NCBI GenBank assembly: GCA_021851865.1
Contig: JAJZBU010000006.1
Coordinates: forward strand, 1 to 64,000
Origin: Pseudomonadota bacterium
Lineage (GTDB): Bacteria; Pseudomonadota; Gammaproteobacteria; Pseudomonadales; Moraxellaceae
DNA: 64,000 bases
Direction of reading: 5' to 3'
Shown here: positions 38,489-46,946 of the stretch, one piece after another
Position numbering within the stretch: position 1 is the stretch's first letter
Layout of the letters: each line of letters opens with the position of its first letter
Translations under genes and position numbers: made by a program
The notes under the pieces: model-generated
Told to the model about the DNA's origin: nothing
The model's input: the letters and a program-made list of their open reading frames with translations, nothing else
The model's database searches: none

Positions 38489-39274
38489 TTACATGTTCTG
38501 GGTGACGAACTGCATCATCGAGTCGGCGGTCGCGATGACCTTGGAGTTCATCTCATAGGCGCGCTGCGCCGTGATCATATCGACCATCTCGGTGACGATA
38601 TTGACGTTCGAGGTTTCGAGAGCCCCCTGCTGCAAGGTTCCCATCCCTGCCGTTCCCCCGGGCGCCACCACCGGCGTGCCACTCGACCCCGATTCCATAT
38701 AAAGGTTGTTGCCGATGGCCTGCAGTCCCTGTGGATTGATGAAGTCAGCGAGGGTGATCTGACCGATCTGGCTAGGCAGATTGGTCGTTGGGTTGTTATA
38801 GGAGACCGTCCCATCCTGTCCTATGGTGATCTGTGAGACCTGTGGTGGAATGGTGATGGCCGGTTGAATGGCATAGCCCTGCGCGGTCACCAGCTGTCCT
38901 TGTGAATTGATCTGCAAGCTGCCGTCACGCGTATAAGCGAGGGTGCCATCCGGCATCAGCACCTGGAGAAACCCACGGCCATTGACAGCGACGTCGAGGG
39001 TCTGACTGGTGACGTTGATCGAACCTTCGGTGAACTGCTTTTTGGTGTCGCCGATGCGCACCCCGGTGCCGATGTTGAGCCCCGACGGCAAAGCCGTGAT
39101 CGAGGATGAGGGGCCGCCCGGAGAAAACTGCGTCTGATAGAGCAGATCCTGAAAAGTCGCCTCGTCGCGTTTGAAACCGGTGGTCGAGACGTTGGCCAAA
39201 TTGTTGGCGATCGTCGCCAGTTTGACATCCTGTGCGCTGAGGCCGGTCTTGGCGATCCATAGTGCTGGTTGCAT
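38489..39274 (-). CDS. flgG: Flagellar distal rod protein
   Basis: 261 residues, the standard length. MQPALWIAKTGLSAQDVKLA and IANNLANVSTTGFKRDEATF at the N-terminus, the GGPSSS and DVAVNGRGFLQVLMPDGTLA blocks, and ALETSNVNIVTEMVDMITAQ RAYEMNSKVI at the C-terminus define FlgG. It builds the distal rod. GGAGGG lies nine bases before the ATG. Confidence 0.97.
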   Translation of the reverse strand: MQPALWIAKTGLSAQDVKLATIANNLANVSTTGFKRDEATFQDLLYQTQFSPGGPSSSITALPSGLNIGTGVRIGDTKKQFTEGSINVTSQTLDVAVNGRGFLQVLMPDGTLAYTRDGSLQINSQGQLVTAQGYAIQPAITIPPQVSQITIGQDGTVSYNNPTTNLPSQIGQITLADFINPQGLQAIGNNLYMESGSSGTPVVAPGGTAGMGTLQQGALETSNVNIVTEMVDMITAQRAYEMNSKVIATADSMMQFVTQNM

Positions 39275-39337
39275 GAGGCATGCCCTCCACAGAAAAAGTA
39301 TGGCCGGGGAGCGTCAACAGAACGACATCACCGGCGA

Positions 39338-40087
39338 TCAACCTAATCCTTGCATGATCTGTGCCAGGGACTGATCGTTGTTCTGCGCATCCTGCATGAA
39401 CTTGATCTGCATCTCGTACTGCCGCGACACTTCGATGATATGGGTCATCTCGGCGACGGCATTGACATTGCTGCCCTCGACCGAACCTTTGATCACCGTC
39501 GCCGAAGCGTTGGCGAGCGGCAATTTGCTGCCGGCAGGCAAATGCATCAGGCCATCGACCCCTTTGCTGATTTGACTGGGGTCGAGTTGCACCAGCTTGA
39601 TCTTGTCGAGCACCGCCAGATCGGTGAGCCTACCGTCCATGGCCTGAAAATAGACGCTGCCGTCCTCGCCTATTTCGACACGGCTGGCTTGCGGTATCTG
39701 CAGCGGCTTGCCATTGCTGCCGAGCACGGCAAAACCCGCGCCATTGCGCAAGGTCCGGTCGGCACCGATCTGCAAGTCGCCCGCCTGGGTATAGGCCTCC
39801 TGCCCATTCGGGCCCTGCACCGCGATCCAGTTGCCCTGACTCGGCACCACGTCCAGGGGGTTGCCGGTATTTTCGATGGCGCCCATCGCCATATTCGTCG
39901 ACGGCTCCTCGATCATGGCATAGGCGCGGCTGGGATAGACCGGACCAAACACCGTCATAGCACGCGCCTGTTCGAGATCGGCCTTGAAACCACGCGTCGA
40001 AACATTGGCGAGATTGTTGGCGTGCACGCTCATGGCATTTTGCGCCTGGGCGGCGCCACTCATCGCCACATACAAAGAACGATCCAT
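39338..40087 (-). CDS. flgF: Flagellar proximal rod protein FlgF
   Basis: 249 residues: MDRSLYVAMSGAAQAQNAMS, HANNLANVSTRGFKADLEQA, VQGPNGQEAYTQAGDLQI, and VEGSNVNAVAEMTHIIEVSR QYEMQIKFM. These are the conserved features of FlgF, which forms part of the proximal rod. GGAG precedes the ATG. The 63-base gap to flgG is the largest within the rod genes; no promoter is obvious in it. Confidence 0.96.
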   Translation of the reverse strand: MDRSLYVAMSGAAQAQNAMSVHANNLANVSTRGFKADLEQARAMTVFGPVYPSRAYAMIEEPSTNMAMGAIENTGNPLDVVPSQGNWIAVQGPNGQEAYTQAGDLQIGADRTLRNGAGFAVLGSNGKPLQIPQASRVEIGEDGSVYFQAMDGRLTDLAVLDKIKLVQLDPSQISKGVDGLMHLPAGSKLPLANASATVIKGSVEGSNVNAVAEMTHIIEVSRQYEMQIKFMQDAQNNDQSLAQIMQGLG

Positions 40088-40126
40088 ACGCTACTCCTGA
40101 TCACCATCCTGCCGAGATCAGCGCGC

Positions 40127-42088
40127 CTATGGCGCGCCACCGATGTTGACCACCGTCTGAATCAGGGACGACTGCGTCTGGATGCTCTTGGCATTGGCCT
40201 GATAGTCACTCTGCGCGGTGATCAGGTTGACCAGCTCGCTGGACAGGTTGACCGTCGACTCTTCAAGAGAGCCGGAGTTGAGCAGTCCCAAAGAAGCCGT
40301 CCCAGGTTGTCCGTAGGTCGGCTGCCCCGACGTGAAGGTCTGTACCCAGGACGTATTGCCCACCTGTTTGAGCCCCTGCTGATCGGGGAAATTGGCCAGG
40401 GCCACCACCCCCAGGGTCTTCGACTGGCCATTGGTATAGTTGGCCTGCAATTGCCCGGTATTGCTCACGTTCAGACTGCTCAACTGGCCTGTGGTATAGC
40501 CGTTCTGGCTCAGCGAATTAACCGAGAAGGGGCTGCCATATTGGGTGGTGCTGCCAAGATCGACCTGAAAATTGGAAGACGTCGGTGGATTGGGAATCGG
40601 CAAAGTTCCACCCTGCGCCACCGGTTGGCCGGCGACCGCGCCATTGGGCAAACCACTCGCCGACAGCGGCGTCCAGTTGGAAACCAGAATGGAGCCAGTG
40701 GCCGCGGTGTTGAGGCTGCCATCGTTGTTGAACACGAGATTGTGCGCATACATCGTCGGCTGCGTATTCTGTGGCGCCGGCAACGCGGTGTTCGGATCGC
40801 CGATGTTCTGGCCATCGATCTGGGCGTACATCGTCCAGGTGTTGGGCGCCGTATCCTTGACGAAATACATGGTCAGCTGATGCGAATTGCCGAGGCTGTC
40901 ATAGACCGTGGTTCCGGTCACCGAGTTATAGGTCGAAGGATTGGTCGGGTCGAAGGTGTTAGAGATGTAGGGCGTCGCCACCGGCGCGGCGGTGAATATG
41001 CCGCCGCCGCCGCCGCTCAGACTCAAACCCTGCTGCAAATTAAGGTTGACGACGCCGCCGACGGTCAGATTACCGCCCCCGGCGCCTGACAAGGTCTTGG
41101 AGGCGCCGACGAGAGCGCCATTGGCCTCACCTTGCACGGTCAGGGTGTCGGTGCCGACGCCGCTGTTGTTGAGACCAAAGTCGAGATCCTCACCGGTGTT
41201 CGAAGTGACGGTCACCGTACTCCCCGAGACAGAAGCGGTGATGCCATTGAGAGTCGTACCGCTGAGGCTGTTGATCGTGGCAGCGAGGGTCGCCGGCGTC
41301 GAACCGGTGAGAGCGACGCCATTGAGGGTCACCATCGAGCCGGTGTTGTTGTAGCCGGTGAGAACGGCCGTGGTCACCGCCGTCGCCGAGACGCCGGCAT
41401 TGGACTGCAACTGTTGCGCGATGGCCTGCGCCGTTTCATTGGCGCTGAAATTGACCACCGTCGAATTACCGGTATTGCTGTTGTTGATCGTCACCGACTC
41501 GGCCGGATAACCGTTGGTGGTGCCGGTATTCACATTTTCGATCGCCGTCCCCCCCGAACCATAGGTATTACCCTGCTTGACGAGAACGTTGGCGGCGGCA
41601 TTGAGATTGACATTGCCGGCGACATCGGTGGTGCGCGCCGGCGCCTGGTTGGCGGTACTGACCTGCAGGTCGGTGAGGCTGTTGCCGTTGACATTGCCAC
41701 TGGCATCGACCGAATAGCCCTGCAGGCGCGCGTTGGAAGAGTTGACCACATAACCGTTCTTGTCGAGGCCGAACTGGCCGGCGCGCGTGTATTCGATGGC
41801 ACCGGAATTGCTCATGGCAAAAAATCCGCCGCCACTGATGGCGACGTCGAGATTGTTGCCGGTGGTCGTGAGGTTGCCCTGATTGAAGATCTGCCGGACA
41901 TCGCTGAGATTGACGCCCGAACCGATGGCATTGGCCGCCGTGCCGAGCACCGAAGCGGCGTAGACGTCGCCGAATTCAGCGCGGGACGACTTGAAGCCAA
42001 CGGTGCTGGCGTTGGCGATGTTGTTACTGATCACATCCAGATTGGAACTGGAAGCATTGAGGCCACTGAGCGAAGTATTGAAAGACAT
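40127..42088 (-). CDS. flgE: Flagellar hook protein, enlarged
   Basis: 653 residues against about 400 in E. coli. Conserved ends: MSFNTSLSGLNASSSNLDVI, IANASTVGFKSSRAEFGDVY, and LEESTVNLSSELVNLITAQS DYQANAKSIQTQ. An insert at about 192-369 (NGYPAESV ..., GSTPATLAATIN, NLTVGGVVNLNL, GIFTAAP) lies in the exposed domain and is homologous to one in FlgK. The FlgE D2 signature TTVYDSLGNSHQLTMYFVK follows it. The hook is the universal joint; the insert should project from its outer surface. GAGG precedes the ATG. Confidence 0.95.
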   Translation of the reverse strand: MSFNTSLSGLNASSSNLDVISNNIANASTVGFKSSRAEFGDVYAASVLGTAANAIGSGVNLSDVRQIFNQGNLTTTGNNLDVAISGGGFFAMSNSGAIEYTRAGQFGLDKNGYVVNSSNARLQGYSVDASGNVNGNSLTDLQVSTANQAPARTTDVAGNVNLNAAANVLVKQGNTYGSGGTAIENVNTGTTNGYPAESVTINNSNTGNSTVVNFSANETAQAIAQQLQSNAGVSATAVTTAVLTGYNNTGSMVTLNGVALTGSTPATLAATINSLSGTTLNGITASVSGSTVTVTSNTGEDLDFGLNNSGVGTDTLTVQGEANGALVGASKTLSGAGGGNLTVGGVVNLNLQQGLSLSGGGGGIFTAAPVATPYISNTFDPTNPSTYNSVTGTTVYDSLGNSHQLTMYFVKDTAPNTWTMYAQIDGQNIGDPNTALPAPQNTQPTMYAHNLVFNNDGSLNTAATGSILVSNWTPLSASGLPNGAVAGQPVAQGGTLPIPNPPTSSNFQVDLGSTTQYGSPFSVNSLSQNGYTTGQLSSLNVSNTGQLQANYTNGQSKTLGVVALANFPDQQGLKQVGNTSWVQTFTSGQPTYGQPGTASLGLLNSGSLEESTVNLSSELVNLITAQSDYQANAKSIQTQSSLIQTVVNIGGAP

Positions 42089-42104
42089 GATGTCGACCTC
42101 GAGA

Positions 42105-42827
42105 TTATTGGGCGATCTGCTGAACCGAACTCAAAGGCGTCGTCCCTAGCCCCTGTAGATTGAGCTGAATGGCGCCACCGCTGGAAGAGAAGCTGACACT
42201 GTTGACGCTGGCGGGCAGGACCGTCGCCAGTTGGGTGTTCTTGCCGGCGATATCGGCGGTGGCGGTGATCGTGTAAGTGCCCGCTGGCATGCTGGCGCCG
42301 GAACTCGAACTGCCGTTCCAGGTGAAAGGAACGCTGCCGGCGGCCTGGGTGCCGAGCGCCATCTGCTGCACTACCGCTCCACTGGCGTCGCTCACCTGCA
42401 CACTGAGGTTGTCGGTGCTCTGCGGCAAGGTGACCATGCCCGTGAAGGAACCTTGTCCATTGTAAGCCGCCTGATTGGAGTTGACATAGACCTGCTTGCC
42501 GATCAGGGAAGACGCCTGCAGGGCCTGATTTGACGTCATATTGCTGCTCAGCGAACTCATCGTCGTATTCAGGTTCTGGATGCCCGACACCTGAGAAAAC
42601 TGCGCCAACTGCGCGACAAAGGCGGAGTTGTCCATAGGATTGAGCGGATCCTGGTTCTGCAACTGCGCCATCATCATGGTCAAGAAATCGTTCTCGCCCA
42701 AAGTCTGCTGCGTCGCTGTCGCCGCTGCCGCCGCCGTCGCTGCGGCGCTGGTCGTCGCGTTGCTGGAGGTCGGAGAAATCGCATACTGGCTGAGGATGCT
42801 CGCACCGTTGTTCACTGGCGTGGTCAT
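42105..42827 (-). CDS. flgD: Flagellar hook-cap / hook assembly protein
   Basis: 240 residues. The N-terminus is Ala/Thr-rich (about 20-40), then the defining block LGENDFLTMMMAQLQNQDPL NPMDNSAFVAQLAQFSQVSG. The C-terminal half carries the FlgD Ig-like/Tudor domain with the VPFTWNGSSSSGASMPAGTY signature. FlgD caps the growing hook. AAGGAG precedes the ATG; flgE follows after 16 bases. Confidence 0.95.
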   Translation of the reverse strand: MTTPVNNGASILSQYAISPTSSNATTSAAATAAAAATATQQTLGENDFLTMMMAQLQNQDPLNPMDNSAFVAQLAQFSQVSGIQNLNTTMSSLSSNMTSNQALQASSLIGKQVYVNSNQAAYNGQGSFTGMVTLPQSTDNLSVQVSDASGAVVQQMALGTQAAGSVPFTWNGSSSSGASMPAGTYTITATADIAGKNTQLATVLPASVNSVSFSSSGGAIQLNLQGLGTTPLSSVQQIAQ

Positions 42828-42837
42828 GATGATCTCC

Positions 42838-43281
42838 TTACTGACCCAGGGTGAGGGTTTTTTGCATCAGTGTCTTGGCGGTGTTCATGACATCGACGTT
42901 GGTCTGGAAGGAACGCGACGCCGAGATCATGTTCGCCATCTCTTCGACGACGTTGACATTGGGATAGGCGACGTAGCCATTCTTGTCGGCGTAGGGATGT
43001 CCAGGCTCATAGCGCATCTGCAGCGGCGCCTGGCTTTCGACCACGCCCATCACCTGGACACCGGCCGCATCTGGCCCCAGTTGCAAGGGCGTGCCACCAC
43101 TCTCGGCATTGTAAAGACTCTGCTGCACCGCCTGAAAAACTGGTTCGCGCGCACGGTAGGTCGTCCCCACCGAGGAACTCACCGAATCGGCATTGGCGAT
43201 GTTGCTCGATACCGTATTGAGGCGAACGGTCTGTGCGCTCATGCCACTGCCAGCGATCGTAAAGACGTCTCCCATGGACAT
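42838..43281 (-). CDS. flgC: Flagellar proximal rod protein FlgC
   Basis: 147 residues: VFTIAGSGMSAQTVRLNTVS, SNIANADSVSSSVGTTYRAR, and the C-terminal PNVNVVEEMANMISASRSFQ TNVDVMNTAKTLMQKTL. Standard FlgC length and sequence. It forms the proximal rod with FlgB and FlgF. AGGAG lies ahead of the ATG. Confidence 0.96.
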   Translation of the reverse strand: MSMGDVFTIAGSGMSAQTVRLNTVSSNIANADSVSSSVGTTYRAREPVFQAVQQSLYNAESGGTPLQLGPDAAGVQVMGVVESQAPLQMRYEPGHPYADKNGYVAYPNVNVVEEMANMISASRSFQTNVDVMNTAKTLMQKTLTLGQ

Positions 43282-43292
43282 GACGATGTCTC

Positions 43293-43697
43293 CTAGCTAC
43301 CGGTGATCGCGCTGAGCACGTTCTTGATGGCATTGTTGAGGAAGGTGAAGCTGGCCTGATAATCGACGGCATTGCGCGTAAAAACCGCCTCTTCCTGCTG
43401 GCTATCGACGGTGTTGCCATCCAGGGCCGGCTGCGTCGGCAGACGATATTGCACCTGGGAAGCGAATGATCGCGTCGCTTGGCCGGCGAGATGCCCGCTC
43501 TGCGTCTGAGTCAAACCCAGGCCAGCGCTGTTGCCCGCCATGGCGGCCTGCATGGCCGCCTGAAAATTGATGTCCCGCGCCTTATAGCCCGGCGTATCGG
43601 CATTGGCCAGATTGGAAGCGATCAACTGCACGCGATCCGAACGCAGATTGAGCGCTTTTTCATGAATGCCGAAGGCACTGTTGAAGTCCAATGACAT
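43293..43697 (-). CDS. flgB: Flagellar proximal rod protein FlgB
   Basis: 134 residues from MSLDFNSAFGIHEKALNLRS. NLANADTPGYKARDINFQAA is the conserved N-terminal block and DGNTVDSQQEEAVFTRNAVD YQASFTFLN the C-terminal one. An ATG three codons upstream directly abuts GGAGG, whereas 43697 has it nine bases away, so the latter start is chosen. It is the first gene of the flgBCDEFGHIJKL run, behind a sigma-54-type promoter. Confidence 0.95.
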   Translation of the reverse strand: MSLDFNSAFGIHEKALNLRSDRVQLIASNLANADTPGYKARDINFQAAMQAAMAGNSAGLGLTQTQSGHLAGQATRSFASQVQYRLPTQPALDGNTVDSQQEEAVFTRNAVDYQASFTFLNNAIKNVLSAITGS

Positions 43698-43746
43698 GAG
43701 TCTCATCCTCCGTACTCATCGTCTGCACGATTTCATACATTCACAA

Positions 43747-43762
43747 TGCAAGGTCTATACCA
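43747..43762 (-). promoter_or_regulatory. Sigma-54-type promoter of the flgB-L operon
   Basis: Minus-strand TGGTATAGACCTTGCA keeps the invariant GG and GC with exactly ten bases between them, and the TTGCA -12 part is perfect. The -12 GC is about 50 bases before the flgB ATG. RpoN control of hook-basal-body genes is usual in Pseudomonas and Vibrio, which supports the call. Confidence 0.7.
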
Positions 43763-44185
43763 GAAACGGCAAATGCAGTATTTTCAATGAATTAAGCCTT
43801 CGATAGGCGATATGCGGCCACGACCGGCGGCAAGCTGCCGCCGCTGCCGGTGGCATCTCGCCAGGAGCCTGACGGCCAATGGCTGGCGCCGCCAGAGATC
43901 CGTCCTTGCGCCGGTTAACGCCATTGAAGGAGAGCCGACGTCGCCAGACAGGACAGCTGATTTCTGATTTATCAAAACGACTGCAGCAGAGGCTCGACTT
44001 GCGTGCGCTTGTCGGCACGAAGACTCGACCATGCCGATCCACATGGGGAAAATCGCCGTATGACGGTGTCGACAAGCACAGACGGGATTGACGTCATCAC
44101 TGCCGCCCACGGGCTGATCTGCCATGGGCGACAAACACACCCATGCCGATTCGAGCCTAGGCTCAGGCTCAAAGCGGCATGTTCG
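43763..44185. other. Non-coding stretch between cheV and flgB
   Basis: 423 bases (488 with the promoter and leader) without a convincing gene on either strand. A perfect hairpin CGGCGGCA-AGC-TGCCGCCG lies at 43825-43843 and a palindrome GAGCCTAGGCTC near 44153. Neither is followed by a T run. The region upstream of the sigma-54 promoter is where an enhancer-binding activator (FleQ/FlrC-like) would bind. Confidence 0.5.
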
Positions 44186-45133
44186 CTAACGCTGCATCTG
44201 CGTGACGCGTATGCGCTCGGAGACCTTCGCCGCCAAATCGTCGGGACGAAACTTGGCGAGAAAGTCGTCGGCGCCCACCTTGCGCACCAGCGCCTCATTG
44301 AAAACCCCCGACAAGGACGTATGCAGGAGGACATACAGACCGGCAAGGCGTGGGTCGCGCCGAATCTCCGAGGTCAGGGTATAGCCATCCATCTCCGGCA
44401 TCTCGATGTCTGAAATGATGAGGACGTATTCCTTGGTCACGTCCTTGCCCTGCTCGGCCAGTTCATGCAGATGTTTGAACGCCTGCATGCCATCGCTGAG
44501 TTCGCGGATGTTCACCCCCACCGACTGCAGACAACGGATGACCTGCTTGCGGGCGACGGAAGAATCGTCGACCACCAGCACATTGATCTGCTGCTCCTGG
44601 GCGGCCTGCATGACGTCGGCCGTGACGATGCCGGCGGAGACGTCATGCTGCATCGGCGACACCTCGGCGAGGATCTTCTCCACATCGATGATCTCGACGA
44701 GACGATCGGCCACCTGTGTCACCGCCGTCAGATAGCTCTGCCGACCACTACCCTTGGGTGGCGGATGGATGTCCTCCCAGTTGGTGTTGATGATGTTGTC
44801 GACCTGCCGCACCATGAAACCCTGAACGTTCATATTGTATTCAGTGATGATGACGAAGCAGTTGTCGATGTCATCGACCGGCGCCCCGCCCACCGCCATC
44901 GACATGTCCATGACCGGAATGGTGCCGCCGCGTATGTGCGCGACCCCGCGCACGACGCTATGCCGCTTTGGCAGCGCCGTCAGCTTGGGACAACGGAGCA
45001 CCTCGCGCACCTTGAACACATTGATGCCATACTGCTGTTCCCCCTGCAGGCGGAACAACAGCAACTCCAAGCGATTCTGCCCCACCATCTGGGTGCGCTT
45101 GTCGACCGTTTCGAGTATTCCGCTCATCGTCAT
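44186..45133 (-). CDS. cheV: Chemotaxis coupling protein CheV (CheW-receiver fusion)
   Basis: 315 residues. The N-terminal CheW-like domain (about 20-165) includes LLLFRLQGEQQYGINVFKVR and VVRGVAHIRGGTIPVMDM. The C-terminal receiver (about 184-305) has VLVVDDSS, the phosphoacceptor region IISDIEMPEMDG and the T/K switch (LLHTSLSG, DDFLAKFRP). CheV couples receptors to CheA and is adjusted by phosphorylation. Start either at 45133 or two codons inside. It lies divergent to flgA, as in Pseudomonas and Vibrio. Confidence 0.94.
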   Translation of the reverse strand: MTMSGILETVDKRTQMVGQNRLELLLFRLQGEQQYGINVFKVREVLRCPKLTALPKRHSVVRGVAHIRGGTIPVMDMSMAVGGAPVDDIDNCFVIITEYNMNVQGFMVRQVDNIINTNWEDIHPPPKGSGRQSYLTAVTQVADRLVEIIDVEKILAEVSPMQHDVSAGIVTADVMQAAQEQQINVLVVDDSSVARKQVIRCLQSVGVNIRELSDGMQAFKHLHELAEQGKDVTKEYVLIISDIEMPEMDGYTLTSEIRRDPRLAGLYVLLHTSLSGVFNEALVRKVGADDFLAKFRPDDLAAKVSERIRVTQMQR

Positions 45134-45185
45134 ACCGCCTCAATCGCGCAAATCCAGCCTCTGTTGAGCGCCCTGGTCTGCTATC

Positions 45186-45941
45186 ATGACAGAACCGCGC
45201 CGACCCATCCGTCAGGACACCATGCTCGCACACCAGCACATCGTACGGCGTCTCACCTCTGCAGAGATTCTAGGCCAACTTTTACCAGCCTGCAGGCTGT
45301 TGCTCCTCTTTTTCGTCACAGTTCCTGCCCTGGCCGACATCCGTGCCGACATCCTGCATAACGCTCAACAACTGGGACAATGGCCACAAGGCACCCAGAT
45401 CGATGTCAAGCTGCTGGGCAATCCCCCCGACCCCAGCGATTGCCCGCACGCCTGGACGATGCAACTGCAAGGCAATGAACGCTGGCAGGGGCGCCTCAAC
45501 ATTCACCTCATCTGCCCGGACAACCCGCACACCCGCTGGCTGTCGGTGCTGATCAACGTGCACGCGCCAGTGGTGATCGTACGCCAGACCGTGCGTCACG
45601 GCGATAGTATCGTCGCCAGCGCGCTGACCCAGGAAAGCCGCGATATCACCTGGACCCAGGCCTACTTCACCGATCCGGCGAAAGTCATCGGCGCCGTCGC
45701 TCGCCGCGACCTTCTCATCGGCAGCATGATCATCCCCTCCGACCTGTCGCCGCCCCTGCTCGTTCGTCGCGGCGAGCAGGTGCTGTTGCGCGCCGATCAC
45801 GCCGGCATCACCGTCACCGACGTCGGTACTGCGCTCAACGACGCCAGTCGCGGCGAGGCGGTGCGCGTTCGGCACAGCCGCAGCGGTCATGTCGTCGAGG
45901 GCATCGCCGTCGACCAGGACATCGTCGCCCTGCCCCTGTAA
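45186..45941 (+). CDS. flgA: Flagellar P-ring assembly chaperone
   Basis: 251 residues with a membrane/signal segment ending VTVPALADI, then the FlgA region including NPHTRWLSVLINVHAPVVIV and the SAF domain (LIGSMIIPSDLSPPLLVRRG, GEAVRVRHSRSGHVVEGIAV). It assists FlgI in P-ring formation in the periplasm. The start at 45186 leaves an unusually long charged stretch before the signal; ATG 45222 is an alternative. It is divergent from cheV. Confidence 0.92.
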   Translation: MTEPRRPIRQDTMLAHQHIVRRLTSAEILGQLLPACRLLLLFFVTVPALADIRADILHNAQQLGQWPQGTQIDVKLLGNPPDPSDCPHAWTMQLQGNERWQGRLNIHLICPDNPHTRWLSVLINVHAPVVIVRQTVRHGDSIVASALTQESRDITWTQAYFTDPAKVIGAVARRDLLIGSMIIPSDLSPPLLVRRGEQVLLRADHAGITVTDVGTALNDASRGEAVRVRHSRSGHVVEGIAVDQDIVALPL

Positions 45942-45996
45942 AGAAGTCGACACAAACCTGAGTCGCCCCTGAGTCGCCATAAAGATGAAAAAACCC

Positions 45997-46023
45997 TCAA
46001 GTATTGCCGCCGCCGGCCGATAA
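45997..46023 (+). promoter_or_regulatory. Sigma-28 (FliA) promoter of flgM-flgN
   Basis: TCAAGTAT (45997-46004), an 11-base spacer and GCCGATAA (46016-46023) match the FliA consensus closely, with a perfect -10. It lies 66 bases before flgM. FlgM is the anti-sigma-28 factor, so FliA would drive its own inhibitor, as known in enterobacteria. Confidence 0.85.
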
Positions 46024-46088
46024 CAAGCTCATAGAACTCTGATGAGCCGACGTCAGGCCCGTCGATCAGCTTTGAGAAGGACAACATC

Positions 46089-46421
46089 ATGATCCACAAT
46101 ATTCTGGCTCGCGACCCTGCAAGCCGCACCAGCGAGAGCAACCTCAACGCCGGTGCCAGCGGGCGCAGCACGGCACCGAGCAGTCCGCCACCGACCAGCG
46201 CGCCGGCCCCGACGGCGCCGAATAGCAACGCCAGTGCGCCGGAAATCAGTATCAGCGCCGAAGGCCAGGCCATGCAGAAGCTGGCCGATGGCCTGCGCCA
46301 AAAACCGCTCAATGAGCAGAAAGTTGCCGCCTTGCGCCAGGCGATCGCCGAAAACACCTATCGCATCGACCCGCAACAGGTCGCGCGCAAGATGCTGCAG
46401 TTCGAACAGCATCAAAGCTGA
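46089..46421 (+). CDS. flgM: Anti-sigma-28 factor FlgM
   Basis: 110 residues. The first half is a low-complexity Pro/Ser/Ala region (SGRSTAPSSPPPTSAPAPTA) expected to be disordered. The second half holds the sigma-28-binding helices (ISISAEGQAMQKLADGLRQK, LNEQKVAALRQAIAENTYRI, DPQQVARKML). FlgM holds FliA until it is exported through the finished hook. It is preceded by a FliA promoter and an AGAAGGA Shine-Dalgarno, and followed by flgN. Confidence 0.93.
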   Translation: MIHNILARDPASRTSESNLNAGASGRSTAPSSPPPTSAPAPTAPNSNASAPEISISAEGQAMQKLADGLRQKPLNEQKVAALRQAIAENTYRIDPQQVARKMLQFEQHQS

Positions 46422-46470
46422 GGGCGATCTGGTACGAAATCTGCTTGTCCTGACTCATCGCATGATCACA

Positions 46471-46486
46471 TGCCGGTTTTCCGGCA
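46471..46486 (+). promoter_or_regulatory. Stem-loop abutting the flgN ribosome-binding site
   Basis: TGCCGG-TTTT-CCGGCA is a perfect six-base stem whose last base is the first base of the AGGAG Shine-Dalgarno. It could influence flgN initiation or stabilise the flgMN transcript; no T tract follows, so it is not a terminator. Confidence 0.45.
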
Positions 46487-46496
46487 GGAGAAAACG

Positions 46497-46946
46497 ATGA
46501 GCCCGAACAATCCCGTGGAAGTCCTCTGTCAACATACCCTACGTCTGCTCGACCTCATCCTGCAGGAGCGGCAAGCCCTGCAGGATCATGATCTCGATCG
46601 CATGGGCGCCCTGCTCGGCATCAAGGAAGAACGTACGCAGGAGGTCATGCGCCTTGAGTTGAGCCTGCGTCAGCAACTCGAGCGCGAAGGTTTCGTCGTC
46701 GATGCCAGCGGCATCAGCGCCTGGATGCAAAGACAGCGCTTCGATCTGTCAGCGTGGCGGCGCCTGCGTATTCAGCTGCATTTGCTCAAGGATCTCAACG
46801 GTATCAATGGCCACATCATCAGCCGCGCCGAACGCAATACCCAGCGACTGCTCGAGATCCTCACCGGCCAACCGGACAGCAGCGTCTACCACGCCAACGG
46901 CCGTAATCCGGGATCACGCACCATGCGCGCCTATGGTAGCGCTTGA
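46497..46946 (+). CDS. flgN: Flagellar type III export chaperone FlgN
   Basis: 149 residues, predominantly helical and coiled-coil-like: VLCQHTLRLLDLILQERQAL, LLGIKEERTQEVMRLELSLR and LLKDLNGINGHIISRAERNT QRLLEIL. FlgN is the chaperone of FlgK and FlgL, and here it would serve an unusually large FlgK. The ATG at 46497 follows AGGAG; an earlier in-frame ATG at 46470 lies in the hairpin. Its 3' end overlaps the convergent transporter by 16 bases. Confidence 0.9.
   Translation: MSPNNPVEVLCQHTLRLLDLILQERQALQDHDLDRMGALLGIKEERTQEVMRLELSLRQQLEREGFVVDASGISAWMQRQRFDLSAWRRLRIQLHLLKDLNGINGHIISRAERNTQRLLEILTGQPDSSVYHANGRNPGSRTMRAYGSA

Noticed and set aside
39350-41089. Plus-strand open frame of 579 codons opposite flgF/flgE
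   Set aside because: Arg/His-rich shadow of the flagellar genes without a ribosome site or recognisable motif.
43825-43843. Perfect hairpin upstream of flgB as a terminator for cheV
   Set aside because: No T run follows on either strand, so it is only noted as a structure.
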